Source: Salinicola salarius
GTDB taxonomy: Bacteria > Pseudomonadota > Gammaproteobacteria > Pseudomonadales > Halomonadaceae
Direction: 5' to 3'
DNA length: 64,000 nt
NCBI RefSeq assembly: GCF_002179555.1
Contig: NZ_NHOU01000001.1
Location: forward strand, 186,001 to 250,000
The translations under genes and the position numbers were made by a program. Numbering within the stretch: the stretch's first letter is position 1; every line of letters begins with the position of its first letter. The notes beneath the pieces are model-generated. The model made no database searches. It saw nothing but the letters and a program-made list of their open reading frames with translations, and was not told the DNA's origin. Below are positions 43,379 to 52,988 of the stretch, one piece after another.

Positions 43379-44875
43379 CTAGCGACTGCAGGGGTCATCG
43401 AGCGGCACCTCGCGAGGCCGGAAACGTCGGGAGATGGCGTCGATGGCGATGTTGAGCGCGGCGGTCACCAGCAGCAGGAAGAAGGCGTGGTCGAACATCA
43501 GGTACTGGAAGCTGGAGTCGATGTAGAAGCCCAGCGTGGCGACGCCCAGCATGCCGAGCAGCGCGGTCTCGCGCATGATGACTTCCGCGCGATAGCAGAG
43601 CAGTGCCAGCAGGTTGGGATAGAGGCGCGGCAGCAGTTCGTACGCGTAGCGTCCGGAAGCCGGCAGACCTGCCATGCCAATCGTCAGGCCGTCGGCGTGG
43701 CGTGCGACCAGGAAGGCGATCACGGCGCCGTTATGCAGGGCGAGGGCCAGCCAGGCCGGCAGCATCGAAGGTCCGAGCATCAGCAGGAAGATGAACGCCA
43801 GCATCAGTTCCGGCGTCGAGCGCAGCACGACCAGCAGCAACCGGCCGCCGAAGCGCTGCCATGGTCGGCCGAAGTGAACGCTGGCCAGCGGCCACAGCAG
43901 CAACGCCAGTATCAGGCTGCCGACGGTACCCATCAACGCCAGCAGTAACGTGTTGCCGATGGCCGGTAGCAGGTCCGGCAGGCTGGATAGCCACGGCCCC
44001 AAGCCGGCCAGGTTCCCGTCGAGTAGCGGTGCCGGCCACAGGTCATGGCTGACGAAGCGCCACAGCAGATCGCCATCGACATCAGGCCACGGCCCCAGAA
44101 AGAACAGCGCGCCGATCAGCAGCGGTAGCAACAGGCGGCGATGCCCCCACCACTGCAGCGTGGCGACGAGGGCGTAGAAGAGCCACAGCAGCGCTCCGGC
44201 TTCGCCGAAACGCCCCTCGCGGAAGGCACTCTCGAGATAGAAGCCGAGCGTCGGTAGCCCCACGAAGCCGAGCAGCACGCTGGCCCGCATGGCGCATTCG
44301 AAACGGTAGCGGGTATAGCTGGCGAGCCGTTCCCAGGCCAGCGGCAGCTCGGCGTAGAGAAAGCGGGACAGCCGGTCGGTGCCGGCAGGCAGCGCCTCCG
44401 TCGGGGCCTTCGGCGTGAGTTCCAGAATCTCTGCGTAGACCTTGGCGAAGATCCCGGCGTAGGGGATCGCCAGCGCGGCGAGCGCGGTGACCGCGGAGAG
44501 GCCGAAGACCTGCAGGAACAGCAGCGCCCAGAACAGCTCATGGATGGCGCGCACGAAAGCGCAGAACGCGCGCACGAGTCTCGAGCGATGAAAGATCAAC
44601 GCCAGCGGAAAGCCCAGTAGCGCACCGATGAGGGTTCCCCACAGCGCGACGCTGACGGTCAAAACGATCGCTCGAAGCGGGCTTTCCAGCGCGACGAAGT
44701 CGGGCCAGACGAAACCTTGCACCATTCGCCACAGTTCGCCCCACGGATCGACGGCGATGATCCGCAGGTCGGCGAAGGGGAGCAGCAGCAGGCACAGCAG
44801 AGTCAGCGCCAGCGAGCGTCGGGCGAGCGTCAGGCCGGGGCTAGTGCCTTGCAGCAGTCCGGGAGGCGCGCTCAT
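43379..44875 (-). CDS. ABC transporter permease, tandem PhnE-like fusion
   Basis: Inner-membrane permease of 498 residues, about twice the usual PhnE length (~270). Two homologous halves are visible. In the first, ALWGTLIGALLGFPLAL leads to the EAA-like loop with LPAGTDRLSRFLYAELPLAW and VLLGFVGLPTLGFYLESAF. In the second, LMGTVGSLILALLLWPLA leads to LPASGRYAYELLPRLYPNLL and ALLGMLGVATLGFYIDSSF. A single protein therefore could supply both membrane subunits. It overlaps the ATPase gene by 4 bases and belongs to a three-gene importer operon. Confidence 0.88.
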   Translation of the reverse strand: MSAPPGLLQGTSPGLTLARRSLALTLLCLLLLPFADLRIIAVDPWGELWRMVQGFVWPDFVALESPLRAIVLTVSVALWGTLIGALLGFPLALIFHRSRLVRAFCAFVRAIHELFWALLFLQVFGLSAVTALAALAIPYAGIFAKVYAEILELTPKAPTEALPAGTDRLSRFLYAELPLAWERLASYTRYRFECAMRASVLLGFVGLPTLGFYLESAFREGRFGEAGALLWLFYALVATLQWWGHRRLLLPLLIGALFFLGPWPDVDGDLLWRFVSHDLWPAPLLDGNLAGLGPWLSSLPDLLPAIGNTLLLALMGTVGSLILALLLWPLASVHFGRPWQRFGGRLLLVVLRSTPELMLAFIFLLMLGPSMLPAWLALALHNGAVIAFLVARHADGLTIGMAGLPASGRYAYELLPRLYPNLLALLCYRAEVIMRETALLGMLGVATLGFYIDSSFQYLMFDHAFFLLLVTAALNIAIDAISRRFRPREVPLDDPCSR

Positions 44876-45570
44876 GTCGTGGCATCTACCTCGGTCTCGC
44901 GACTCGATTTTCCCGCGTCCGGGTAGAGCGCGTCGAGGTGCGCCAGCGTCAGCTCGCAGGCAGGCGCGTTCAGCACCACGCGCCCGTCGCGCAGGCCGAC
45001 GATGCGGTCGAAATGCGCCAGTGCCAGCCGATGCTGGTGCAGGGCAACGATGCTGGAGGCGTGGCGAGTCTGGATATGCGCCAGCAGCCGCAATGCCTGA
45101 TGAGGGTCCACGCTGGCCAACGGTTCGTCACCGAGGAAGACTTCCCGCTGCTGGTAGAACGCTCTGGCGATCGCGACCCGCTGACGCTGACCGCCGGAAA
45201 GCTGCGCCACGGGGCGACGCAGCAATCCTTCGAGGCCCAGCTCGCCGGCCAGGGTCTCGATGGCCTGCCACGCCTGGCGACGAGGCTTGAGGAGATTGCA
45301 GAGGTTGCTCAGCGCGGTGTGCCGTTCGAGCTGCCCCATATAGATGTTGTGATACACCGACAGCAGCGGCACCAGCCCGTATCCTTGCGGGCACCAGGCG
45401 GCGGTATTGCCCAGCCGGCGGCGAATCTCGGCAAGCAGCGTCGACTTGCCGGCGCCGCTCTGACCCAGTAGCGCGACGCGCTCGCCAGCCTCCAGGGAGA
45501 GCGTCAACGCCGGCAGCACTACCTGCGTCCCGTAGCCCAGGTCGGCGCTATCGAAGGTTAGTAGCGGCAT
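44872..45570 (-). CDS. ABC transporter ATP-binding protein, PhnC-like
   Basis: ATPase of 232 residues driving the importer. Walker A is LLGQSGAGKSTLL near 35-47, the Q-loop is WCPQGYGLVP, the ABC signature LSGGQRQRVAIARA near 123 and Walker B VFLGDEP, with Leu-Gly in place of the usual Leu-Leu/Ala-Asp (VFLGDEP rather than LLADEP). The switch His is in VALHQH. The start lies 6 bases after the binding-protein stop and the stop overlaps the permease start (ATGA). Confidence 0.9.
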   Translation of the reverse strand: MPLLTFDSADLGYGTQVVLPALTLSLEAGERVALLGQSGAGKSTLLAEIRRRLGNTAAWCPQGYGLVPLLSVYHNIYMGQLERHTALSNLCNLLKPRRQAWQAIETLAGELGLEGLLRRPVAQLSGGQRQRVAIARAFYQQREVFLGDEPLASVDPHQALRLLAHIQTRHASSIVALHQHRLALAHFDRIVGLRDGRVVLNAPACELTLAHLDALYPDAGKSSRETEVDATT

Positions 45571-45576
45571 GGGGTC

Positions 45577-46440
45577 TCAGCGCAGCAGGCCGATGGATTT
45601 CCCGACCGACTCGATCGGGCCGTAGTCATCGTTGCTGGCCGGAATGAAGCCCGAGCGCGGGAAGCTTTCCAGCAGTGCCGGATCGGTCATGTCGACCAGT
45701 GCCTGCTGCACCTTCTGGGTGAAGCCTTCGCCGTAACGCTCGTCGGCGTCGCCGCGCAGCGTCCACTGATAGTCCGGGTAGGTCGGCGACTCCCAGATCA
45801 CTTCGACCTTGTCGGTATCGACGCGCCCATCCTCGACGGCAGCCTGCCAGACGGTGAAGTTCACCGCGCCGACATCGTAGGTGCCGGATTCCACCAGCGC
45901 GATGGTGCGCGTGTGATCGCCGGAGAAGCCCACGCGGGAGAAGACCTGCTCGGGAGCCTCGTCGAAACGCTGGCGGATGAAGTGCTCCGGCATCAGTCGG
46001 CCGGACGTCGAGGTCTTGGCGCCGAACGTGAACGAGTGGCCGGCCACGGATTCGGGCAGCGCTTCCTGCTGCGGCTCGATACCGGTGGCGGTATTGGCAA
46101 TGAAGTAGCTCACGAATGCGGCATCTTCCTTGCCCTGGGCGATGGCTTGCGAGCCCGGTACCAGTTGGCGGGCCTGAACGCCCGAAAGGCCGCCGAACCA
46201 GGCCAGTTGTACCTGATCGTTGCGGAAGGCGGTGACCGCGGCGCCGTAGGACGTGACGGGGACGTATTCGACATCGACGCCGAGCCGATCCGAAAGGTAA
46301 TCGGCAACCTTGGAGAAGCGCTCGACCAGGCGAGACTGGTCTTCGTCGGGAATGGCGGTGAAGCGGAACGTCGCGTCGGCATGGGCGAGCGAACAGCCGA
46401 TCGATGCGATCGACAACAACAGGGCAAGCATCCAGCGCAT
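45577..46440 (-). CDS. Periplasmic binding protein, phosphonate / putative selenate type
   Basis: PhnD-superfamily solute-binding protein of 287 residues. The signal peptide ends near SLAHA (about 23). FTAIPDEDQSRL, QLAWFGGLSGVQAR, TFGAKTSTSGRLMPEHF and IWESPTYPDYQWTLRG match the group annotated as putative selenate ABC transporter binding proteins, a sister of PhnD. The ligand is not established: oxyanions such as phosphonate, phosphite or selenate are candidates. I start at ATG 46440 with GAGG upstream. No phn lyase genes or selD neighbour it, so the substrate remains open. Confidence 0.82.
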   Translation of the reverse strand: MRWMLALLLSIASIGCSLAHADATFRFTAIPDEDQSRLVERFSKVADYLSDRLGVDVEYVPVTSYGAAVTAFRNDQVQLAWFGGLSGVQARQLVPGSQAIAQGKEDAAFVSYFIANTATGIEPQQEALPESVAGHSFTFGAKTSTSGRLMPEHFIRQRFDEAPEQVFSRVGFSGDHTRTIALVESGTYDVGAVNFTVWQAAVEDGRVDTDKVEVIWESPTYPDYQWTLRGDADERYGEGFTQKVQQALVDMTDPALLESFPRSGFIPASNDDYGPIESVGKSIGLLR

Positions 46441-46587
46441 GGGGAAGAGCCTCGATGTTTTTGGAAGGGAATGGTGTCGGAAGGCGCCCATGATAACCGC
46501 ATGAGCGCATCGGCGTTAAGCCGCGTGTGGTTATCCACGTTGATGGACGTCTGGCTGCCCGGTGACTCGAAGGCCGAGAGACTGTCG

Positions 46588-47448
46588 TCACTTATCCTTC
46601 GGCGGGAATTTGGTCGGCCGCAGGCTCTCCTTGATCTTCTTGAGATGAGGCAGGAACGACTCGCCTCGGCGCAGCGTGACGCCTGTCGCGAGCACGTCGA
46701 TCAACGCCATGTGGATCATCCGCGAGCTCATCGGCATGTAGACTTCCGTGTCTTCCGGCAGGTCGACCGGCAGGATGTCGGTGCAGACTTCCGCCAACGG
46801 CGACCCATCGCGGGTGATGCCGATGACCAGTGCACCGCTGTCGCGGGCCACCTTGGCGACTTCCACCAGTTCACGGGTGCGGCCGGTATAGGAAATCACC
46901 ACGATGACGTCGCCGGTATGGGACGCCGCCGCGATCATTCGCTGCATCAACACATCGTTGTAAGCGCCGACCGGTAGGTTGAAGCGAAAGAACTTGTTCT
47001 GCGCATCGAATGCGGCCGGCGCCGAAGCACCCAGGGCAAAGAAGCTGATCTGACGCGCCTGAGACAGATGGTCGACGATCCGTTCGATCCGCTTGGGATC
47101 GATCTGGCGGCGGGCGCCGTCCAGCGCGGCGATGGTCGCGCCGATGATCTTGTCGGTATAGGCTGCCGCATCGTCGTCGCTCTCCACGCTGCGGCTGACG
47201 TAGGGCGTGCCGCCTGCCAGACTCTGGGCCAGCTGGATCTTGAAGTCCGGATAGCCTTTGGTTTCGAAATTGCGACAGAAGCGGTTGACCGTGGGTTCGC
47301 TCACCGTGGCAGCCTGTGCCAGAGTGGCTATGCTCATGCCAATTGCCGCGTTGGGGTCCTGCAGGATGACGTCGGCGACCTTGCGTTCCGAGCGATTGAG
47401 GTCGTCGACCCGCGAACGAATGCGGGCGATGAGATCGTGCATTGCCAT
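46588..47448 (-). CDS. hexR: HexR, RpiR-family regulator of central sugar metabolism
   Basis: 286-residue repressor with an N-terminal RpiR helix-turn-helix (about 10-75; [22 protein letters not shown]) and a sugar-phosphate-binding SIS domain (about 120-250; [35 protein letters not shown]). In Pseudomonas HexR senses 2-keto-3-deoxy-6-phosphogluconate and represses zwf-pgl-eda, edd-glk and gap; all of these are in this window. It is divergent from zwf across 238 bp, as in Pseudomonas. The start may be ATG 47448 or the ATG two codons later; no clear Shine-Dalgarno is seen for either. Confidence 0.93.
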   Translation of the reverse strand: MAMHDLIARIRSRVDDLNRSERKVADVILQDPNAAIGMSIATLAQAATVSEPTVNRFCRNFETKGYPDFKIQLAQSLAGGTPYVSRSVESDDDAAAYTDKIIGATIAALDGARRQIDPKRIERIVDHLSQARQISFFALGASAPAAFDAQNKFFRFNLPVGAYNDVLMQRMIAAASHTGDVIVVISYTGRTRELVEVAKVARDSGALVIGITRDGSPLAEVCTDILPVDLPEDTEVYMPMSSRMIHMALIDVLATGVTLRRGESFLPHLKKIKESLRPTKFPPKDK

Positions 47449-47686
47449 GGTTGCGGGGCATCTCTTTGCGGCGGATTGACGGGTGAATCATCACAGGCCC
47501 TGCATCCTAGCGTCTGCCGGCAACAGCGCCAAGCAATGATAGGCCGTGATCGCCAGGTTACGCCCTCGTGGCCCTGCGGCGCGGTATACTGGTAGGAGAC
47601 GGTAGTTTAATGACGAAGTCGAATGTCAAATGACGCCTGGATGGCGTATTTTATTCGTAAATTAACGACTCTGGCGGAGGGAGGCA

Positions 47687-49171
47687 ATGACTCGAGAGGC
47701 AACGCCCAACGTGGATTTGGCTCTGTTCGGTGCGCTTGGCGACCTGGCACTGCGCAAACTTTACCCCGCGCTCTATCATCTGGATCGCGATGGCCTGCTG
47801 GGCACCGATACCCGAATTCTGGGGCTGGCACGTCGCGAGCATGACATCGACAGTTTCCGCAGCACCGTACTCGGGACGCTCAAGAAACGTATCAAGCCCA
47901 AGGAGCTGGAGCAGAAGTGTCTCGATCGCTTTCTGGCCCGGCTCGAGTACACGCAGCTCGATTTCGACACCGTCGACGGCTATGAGAAGATTCGGGACTG
48001 GCACGCCCAGAGCCCGGATGCCCAATGCCCGCTGACCATCTACCTTGCCGTGCCCGCTAGCATCTATGGGGCGATCTGCGCCAATCTCGAGCAGAGCGGC
48101 AGCCTGGATGGCGAATCGCGGGTGGTGGTCGAGAAGCCGATCGGTTATGACCTCGAGTCCTCGCACGAGATCAACGACGCCATCGGTGCCGTCTTCCCCG
48201 AATCTCGCATTTACCGTATGGATCACTATCTGGGCAAGGAAACGGTCCAGAACCTGATCGCCCTGCGTTTCGCCAACCCGATGTTCGGCAACCAGTGGAA
48301 CCAAAGCCAGATCTCCCACGTCGAGATCACCGTGGCCGAGCAGGTGGGTATCGAAGGGCGCTGGGGTTACTTCGACAAGGCCGGCCAGCTGCGTGACATG
48401 GTCCAGAACCATCTGCTGCAACTGCTGACCATGCTTGCCATGGATCCGCCGGCCAACCTGGACGCGGATGCCATTCGTGACGAGAAGGTGAAGGTGCTCA
48501 AGGCGCTCAAGCCGCTGGAAGGCGAGGATCTCAATCGCCACGTGGTTCGCGGGCAGTACGTTGCCGGTACCATAGATGGCGAGAGTGTCCCGGGATATCT
48601 CGACGAAGAGGACGCCAACACTTCCAGTACCACCGAGACCTTCGTCGCCATGCGCCTCGAAGTGGCCAACTGGCGCTGGGCCGGCGTGCCATTCTATCTG
48701 CGTACCGGTAAACGCATGCCGGAGAAGCTGTCGCAGATCGTGATTCACTTCCGCCAGCAGCCGCACTACATCTTCGACCCCGACCAGCGCAATCTCGCTG
48801 CCAACAAGCTGGTGATCCGGCTGCAGCCGGAAGAGGGCATCGCGTTGCAGGTGTTGACCAAGGACGGCGGTCTCGACAAGGGTATGCGCCTGCGCCCCGG
48901 CCCGCTGCATCTGGATTTCAACCACGCCTTCCCCAAGGAGCGGATTCCGGACGCCTACGAGCGCCTGCTGCTGGAAGTCATGAAAGGCCAGCAGTATCTG
49001 TTCGTGCGTCGCGACGAAGTCGAGTACGCTTGGAAGTGGGTCGATCACCTCATCGCTGGTTGGGAAAAGCGCGATATTCCGCCGCGTCGCTATCCGGCGG
49101 GATCCTGGGGGCCTGTCGCCTCCATCGCGATGATCACGCAGGACGGTCGTTCCTGGTATGAAGACTACTGA
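47687..49171 (+). CDS. zwf: Glucose-6-phosphate 1-dehydrogenase
   Basis: Oxidises glucose-6-phosphate to 6-phosphogluconolactone, the entry to the Entner-Doudoroff and pentose phosphate routes. It has 494 residues. The nucleotide-binding loop is [10 protein letters not shown] at 15-24, Lys150 lies in [10 protein letters not shown], and RMDHYLGKE near 178-186 is the active-site signature. The ribosome-binding site is strong (GGAGGGAGG). A TATACT at 47585-47590 is a candidate -10, followed at 47601-47615 by GGTAGTTTAATGACG, a weakly HexR-box-like sequence. pgl starts 14 bases before its stop. Confidence 0.97.
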   Translation: MTREATPNVDLALFGALGDLALRKLYPALYHLDRDGLLGTDTRILGLARREHDIDSFRSTVLGTLKKRIKPKELEQKCLDRFLARLEYTQLDFDTVDGYEKIRDWHAQSPDAQCPLTIYLAVPASIYGAICANLEQSGSLDGESRVVVEKPIGYDLESSHEINDAIGAVFPESRIYRMDHYLGKETVQNLIALRFANPMFGNQWNQSQISHVEITVAEQVGIEGRWGYFDKAGQLRDMVQNHLLQLLTMLAMDPPANLDADAIRDEKVKVLKALKPLEGEDLNRHVVRGQYVAGTIDGESVPGYLDEEDANTSSTTETFVAMRLEVANWRWAGVPFYLRTGKRMPEKLSQIVIHFRQQPHYIFDPDQRNLAANKLVIRLQPEEGIALQVLTKDGGLDKGMRLRPGPLHLDFNHAFPKERIPDAYERLLLEVMKGQQYLFVRRDEVEYAWKWVDHLIAGWEKRDIPPRRYPAGSWGPVASIAMITQDGRSWYEDY

Positions 49172-49832
49172 TAGCGCTCGCGAACAGATCGGGGCGCAGC
49201 TGGCTTCTGCCGCCGCTCATGCATTGGCGACGGATCTGGCCAGCCAGCCGCGTGCGCTACTGGTCGTTTCCGGCGGGACGACACCGGAGCCGTTCCTGCG
49301 TCGCCTCGCCGAACAGCCGCTGGCGTGGTCTCGGGTCGATATCACCCTGACCGACGAGCGCTGGGTGGCCGAGGATCATCCAGACAGCAACGCGCGCCTG
49401 ATTCGCGAGACGTTGCTGGTCGGGCCAGCCGCCGCGGCGACCTTTCATCCGCTGACGACACCCGATGCCACACCGGAGCAGGGCGCAGCGGCGGTTGCCG
49501 CCCGCCTGGCGACGCTGCCTTGGCCAGCCAGCCTGATCGTGCTCGGCATGGGCAATGACGGCCATACCGCTTCGTTGTTCCCGGATAGCGGCGAGCTCTC
49601 GCTGGCGCTGAGTACGGATGAGAGCGTCGTCGCAGTACGCGCGCCCAGCGTGTTGCAGCCTCGCATCACCTTGAGCGCGGCGCGACTGCATGACGCGCGC
49701 CGCCTCGCGCTGCATCTGGTCGGTGACGCCAAGAAGGCGGTGCTGGCCCAGGCGCTCAGTGGCGACGATGCTCGCGAATTGCCGATCAGAGCCTTTCTGA
49801 CCTGCCCCCTGACCCTCTACTGGGCGCCCTAG
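49158..49832 (+). CDS. pgl: 6-phosphogluconolactonase
   Basis: Hydrolyses 6-phosphogluconolactone to 6-phosphogluconate. The 224 residues resemble the DevB/Pgl type of pseudomonads, with [34 protein letters not shown] and [15 protein letters not shown] as family motifs. It overlaps zwf by 14 bases, implying coupled translation, and eda follows after 65 bases, completing the zwf-pgl-eda operon. Confidence 0.95.
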   Translation: MKTTDSAREQIGAQLASAAAHALATDLASQPRALLVVSGGTTPEPFLRRLAEQPLAWSRVDITLTDERWVAEDHPDSNARLIRETLLVGPAAAATFHPLTTPDATPEQGAAAVAARLATLPWPASLIVLGMGNDGHTASLFPDSGELSLALSTDESVVAVRAPSVLQPRITLSAARLHDARRLALHLVGDAKKAVLAQALSGDDARELPIRAFLTCPLTLYWAP

Positions 49833-49897
49833 CGCTCGCCGGCATCTGTTCGCCGATCGGGCGAGTGCTGGATATTCTTCAAAGGAGTCTCCTCTCT

Positions 49898-50578
49898 ATG
49901 TCATCCGCTCAACCTTTGTCATCCACTCAACGTTTGCCCGCTTCACACATCGAGCGCCTGGATGAAATCTGTCGTTCCGGCGCCATCATTCCCGTTCTCG
50001 TCATCGAGCGTCTCGAACATGCCGTACCGCTGGCCAAGGCGCTGGTCGAGGGCGGTCTCGATGTCCTCGAAATCACGTTGCGTACCGATTGCGCGGTCGA
50101 GGCCATCAAGCAGATCAAGCAGGCGCTGCCGGATGCGATCATTGGCGCGGGCACCGTGCTTGGCATCGATCAGTACCGGGTCTGCGAGGAGATCGGCGTC
50201 GATTTCGTCGTCACGCCCGGCACGACGCCGGCCCTGTTCGAGTATGGCGCCGGTAGCGACGTGCCGCTGCTGCCGGGCGTGGCCACCGTCTCCGAAGTCG
50301 TGACCGGCTGGGAGTACGGCTATCGCCGTTTCAAGTTCTTCCCGGCGGAAGCGAATGGCGGTGCCAAGGCGCTGAAGTCCTTCGGCGGTCCGCTGCCGGA
50401 AGCGCTGTTCTGCCCGACTGGCGGGGTCACCGTGGACAACGCCGCAGACTACCTGGCGCTACCCAACGTGATGTGCGTCGGCGGCTCCTGGATGGCGCCA
50501 AAGTCGCTCATCGATAAAGAGGACTGGGCGGGCATCACTGAACTGACACGAGCCGCCACGCAGCGTTATCCGCGCTGA
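49898..50578 (+). CDS. eda: KDPG aldolase (2-keto-3-deoxy-6-phosphogluconate aldolase)
   Basis: Splits KDPG into pyruvate and glyceraldehyde-3-phosphate, the last Entner-Doudoroff step. The 226 residues include the Glu of VLEITLRT and the Schiff-base Lys in RRFKFFPAEANGG; PGTTPALFEYG and CPTGGVTVDN are phosphate-binding segments. The start is ATG 49898 after AAGGAG. The N-terminal extension before LDEICRSG is lengthened by an 18-bp tandem duplication (49901-49936) encoding SSAQPL then SSTQRL. A strong hairpin follows the stop. Confidence 0.95.
   Translation: MSSAQPLSSTQRLPASHIERLDEICRSGAIIPVLVIERLEHAVPLAKALVEGGLDVLEITLRTDCAVEAIKQIKQALPDAIIGAGTVLGIDQYRVCEEIGVDFVVTPGTTPALFEYGAGSDVPLLPGVATVSEVVTGWEYGYRRFKFFPAEANGGAKALKSFGGPLPEALFCPTGGVTVDNAADYLALPNVMCVGGSWMAPKSLIDKEDWAGITELTRAATQRYPR
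49901..49936 (+). repeat. 18-bp tandem duplication at the 5' end of eda
   Basis: Positions 49901-49918 and 49919-49936 are consecutive 18-bp units differing at two positions, in frame immediately after the start codon. Confidence 0.85.
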
Positions 50579-50620
50579 ACCGCTATCGAGCGTCCGACCT
50601 TCCGGTCTCGGGCGCTCGGG

Positions 50621-50662
50621 TCGCGCTCCCCGGTGATCGACCGGGTCGACCGGGGAGCGCGA
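50621..50662. terminator. Strong hairpin between convergent eda and the DUF4235 gene
   Basis: Perfect 14-bp GC-rich arms at 50621-50634 and 50649-50662 around a 14-base loop that can itself pair further. It lies 42 bases after eda and just beyond the DUF4235 stop, so it probably ends both transcripts, although T tracts are absent. Confidence 0.75.
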
Positions 50663-50669
50663 TGCGGTA

Positions 50670-50957
50670 TCAGTCCTCGAGATGCGCCAGAAGGCGCTGA
50701 CCGCGACGCGAGCGGCGGGTACGCCGCATGCCAGCCGATGCCAGTTTCCAGCCGACGATGCGCGCCATTCCTACCGCCATCCCGGATGCTGCCCCCCAGA
50801 ACAGCGCCTGGCGCCATTCGACATCATCCTCGTCGGGATTGATCGGCGGCTCGAAAACGCCCTTGCGAAAGGTCTGCTTGAGGCTTTGACGAGCCAGCAC
50901 GCCGGATAGAACCGCCGTGCTCGTGCCAACGATGGTCCACAGTGTCTGAGGCTTCAC
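50670..50957 (-). CDS. DUF4235 family small membrane protein
   Basis: 95-residue protein with two hydrophobic stretches (LWTIVGTSTAVLSGVLA, ALFWGAASGMAVGMARIVGWKL) flanking EPPINPDEDDVEWRQAL, the DUF4235 signature, and an Arg-rich tail. A role in the cell envelope is assumed for the family, but no function is established. The start is GTG 50957, 7 bases after GGAAGGAG; no ATG gives the family N-terminus. It lies downstream of the thiolase gene on the same strand, across a 187-bp gap containing a 13-bp repeat. Confidence 0.82.
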   Translation of the reverse strand: MKPQTLWTIVGTSTAVLSGVLARQSLKQTFRKGVFEPPINPDEDDVEWRQALFWGAASGMAVGMARIVGWKLASAGMRRTRRSRRGQRLLAHLED

Positions 50958-51077
50958 GAAACACTCCTTCCTGGATAGATTGTCCCGATAGTCTGGTCGA
51001 TCCTTCGAAGACTCACCAGTCGAATGCCCGAGGCGCACGCCGGTCGAATCCAGCGGCCAGGGCTTACGGTTTTGGGA

Positions 51078-51106
51078 ATCACGGCTTCGGAGGATCACGG
51101 CTTCGG
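51078..51106. repeat. Direct repeat ATCACGGCTTCGG, period 16
   Basis: Identical 13-bp copies at 51078-51090 and 51094-51106 separated by AGG, in the gap between the thiolase stop and the DUF4235 start. A second local duplication of GTTCTG-type sequence lies at about 51119-51141. Confidence 0.75.
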
Positions 51107-51144
51107 CCGGCCCGACGGCGTTCTGCCGTCTGTCGTTCTGTCGA

Positions 51145-52347
51145 CTACCGTTCGATCGCCGTCGCCACGCCCTGGCCGCCGCCGATACATAGCGTCGCCA
51201 GTCCTCGCCTGACATCGCGACGCTGCATCTCGTGCAGCAGCGTTACCAGAATGCGGGCGCCAGAGGCACCGATCGGGTGGCCCAGCGCGATGGCGCCGCC
51301 GTTGACGTTGACCTTGCTGCCGTCCCAGCCGAGATCCTTGGCTACCGCCAGTGTCTGGGCCGCAAAGGCCTCGTTGGCTTCGACCAGGTCCAGGTCATCG
51401 ATCGTCCAGCCAGCACGTTCCAGGCAGCGCCGGGTCGCCGGCACCGGGCCGATGCCCATGGTTGCCGGGTCGACGGCGGCGTTGGCGTAGGCCCGGATCG
51501 TCGCCAGCACGGGTAATCCGAGTGCCTTGGCCCGCTCGGCGCTCATGATGAGCAGCGCGGCCGCGCCGTCGTTGAGCGAAGAGGCGTTGCCGGCAGTGAC
51601 ACTGCCGGTCTTGGAGAACGCCGGCTTGAGCTTGCTCAGAGATTCGGCGGTGACGCCGTCGCGGGGCTGCTCGTCGCGTTCGACCACGATGGGATCGCCG
51701 CGCCGCTGGGGCACGCTCACCGGCGTGATCTCGGCATCGAAGCGGCCGGCTTCGCGGGCCTGCGAGGCGCGCCGCTGGGACTCCGCGGCGTAGGCATCCT
51801 GATCCTCGCGGGAGATGCCCCAGCGCTCGGCCACGTTCTCCGCCGTGATGCCCATGTGGTAGTCGTTGAAAGCGTCCCACAGGCCGTCGTGGATCATGCT
51901 GTCGAGCAGCTCGGCGTGACCCATGCGCAGCCCGGTACGGGCCTTGGGGAGCACGTAGGGTGCCAGGCTCATGCTTTCCATGCCCCCGGCGACGATGGCC
52001 TCGGCATCGCCGCAGCGGATGGCCTGGACCGCCAGGTGCACCGCCTTGAGCCCGGAGCCGCAGACCTTGTCGATGGTCATCGCCGGCACGCTGTCCGACA
52101 CGCCGGCTTCGATTGCGGCCTGACGCGCGGTGTTCTGGCCCAGTCCGGCCCGCAGCACGTGCCCCATGATCACTTCGTCGACACCGGCCGGGTCGATCCC
52201 TTCGAGGACACGACGGATGACGGTCGCCCCGAGGGTGACGGCAGGCACGCTGGAGAGGCCGCCCTGGAAGGTGCCGATCGGCGTGCGCGTGGCGGCGACG
52301 ATCACCACGTCGCGCATGGATGTGGTCGGTCCGGAAACGTCAGGCAT
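51145..52347 (-). CDS. Acetyl-CoA C-acetyltransferase (thiolase)
   Basis: Biosynthetic-type thiolase of 400 residues interconverting two acetyl-CoA and acetoacetyl-CoA. The nucleophile Cys is in [12 protein letters not shown] near residue 99, the His in [16 protein letters not shown] and the second Cys in LCIGGGQG near 389. It overlaps scoB by 8 bases, so together with scoA and scoB it most likely converts acetoacetate to acetyl-CoA. A later ATG (Met11) is an alternative start, but GGGAGA supports 52347. Confidence 0.93.
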   Translation of the reverse strand: MPDVSGPTTSMRDVVIVAATRTPIGTFQGGLSSVPAVTLGATVIRRVLEGIDPAGVDEVIMGHVLRAGLGQNTARQAAIEAGVSDSVPAMTIDKVCGSGLKAVHLAVQAIRCGDAEAIVAGGMESMSLAPYVLPKARTGLRMGHAELLDSMIHDGLWDAFNDYHMGITAENVAERWGISREDQDAYAAESQRRASQAREAGRFDAEITPVSVPQRRGDPIVVERDEQPRDGVTAESLSKLKPAFSKTGSVTAGNASSLNDGAAALLIMSAERAKALGLPVLATIRAYANAAVDPATMGIGPVPATRRCLERAGWTIDDLDLVEANEAFAAQTLAVAKDLGWDGSKVNVNGGAIALGHPIGASGARILVTLLHEMQRRDVRRGLATLCIGGGQGVATAIER

Positions 52348-52987
52348 GGGAAGTCTCCCGTTTGTCGATCAGCTTGCAGCCCGTGGCCGCGGAAATTTCC
52401 TCCAGGGTGACGTCGGGCGCCAGCTCGACCAGGGCCAATCCTTCCTCGGTGATATCCATCACGCCCAGGTCGGTGATGATCCGGTCGACCACGCCGACCC
52501 CGGTCAGCGGCAGCGTGCATTCGCTCAGGATCTTGTGTTCGCCCTTGGCCGTGTGGCTCATCAGCACCACCACACGCTGCACGCCGGCGACCAGATCCAT
52601 CGCGCCGCCCATGCCCTTGACCATCTTGCCGGGGATCATCCAGTTGGCGAGATCGCCTTTCTCGGAGACCTGCATCGCGCCCAGGATTGCCAGGTTGATA
52701 TGGCCGCCGCGAATCATGGCGAAGGATTCGGCGTTGTCGAAGTAGCTCGAGCCGGGCAGGGCGGTGACGGTCTGCTTGCCGGCATTGATCAGATCGGGGT
52801 CGACGGTCTCTTCGGTCGGGAAGGGACCGATGCCCAGCAAGCCGTTCTCCGACTGCAGCCAGACGTCCATGCCCTCGGGAATATAGTTCGCCACCAGTGT
52901 CGGCTGACCGATGCCGAGATTGACGTAGAAGCCGTCACGCAGTTCGCCGGCGGCGCGCTCTGCCATCTGTTCCTTGGTCCAGGCCAT
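52340..52987 (-). CDS. scoB: 3-oxoacid CoA-transferase, subunit B
   Basis: Beta subunit of succinyl-CoA:acetoacetate CoA-transferase, 215 residues. The catalytic Glu lies in [10 protein letters not shown] near residue 47. GLVVLxx-type strands, GGAMDLVAG and [12 protein letters not shown] follow the family pattern. The GGGAGGTGA ribosome-binding site lies within the end of scoA, one base separates the two genes, and the 3' end overlaps the thiolase, so subunits are made in step. Confidence 0.93.
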   Translation of the reverse strand: MAWTKEQMAERAAGELRDGFYVNLGIGQPTLVANYIPEGMDVWLQSENGLLGIGPFPTEETVDPDLINAGKQTVTALPGSSYFDNAESFAMIRGGHINLAILGAMQVSEKGDLANWMIPGKMVKGMGGAMDLVAGVQRVVVLMSHTAKGEHKILSECTLPLTGVGVVDRIITDLGVMDITEEGLALVELAPDVTLEEISAATGCKLIDKRETSHA

Positions 52988-52988
52988 C

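Noticed and set aside
47601-47615. HexR box in the zwf leader (GGTAGTTTAATGACG)
   Set aside because: Only partial symmetry; suggestive by position just after a TATACT but too weak to list as a site.
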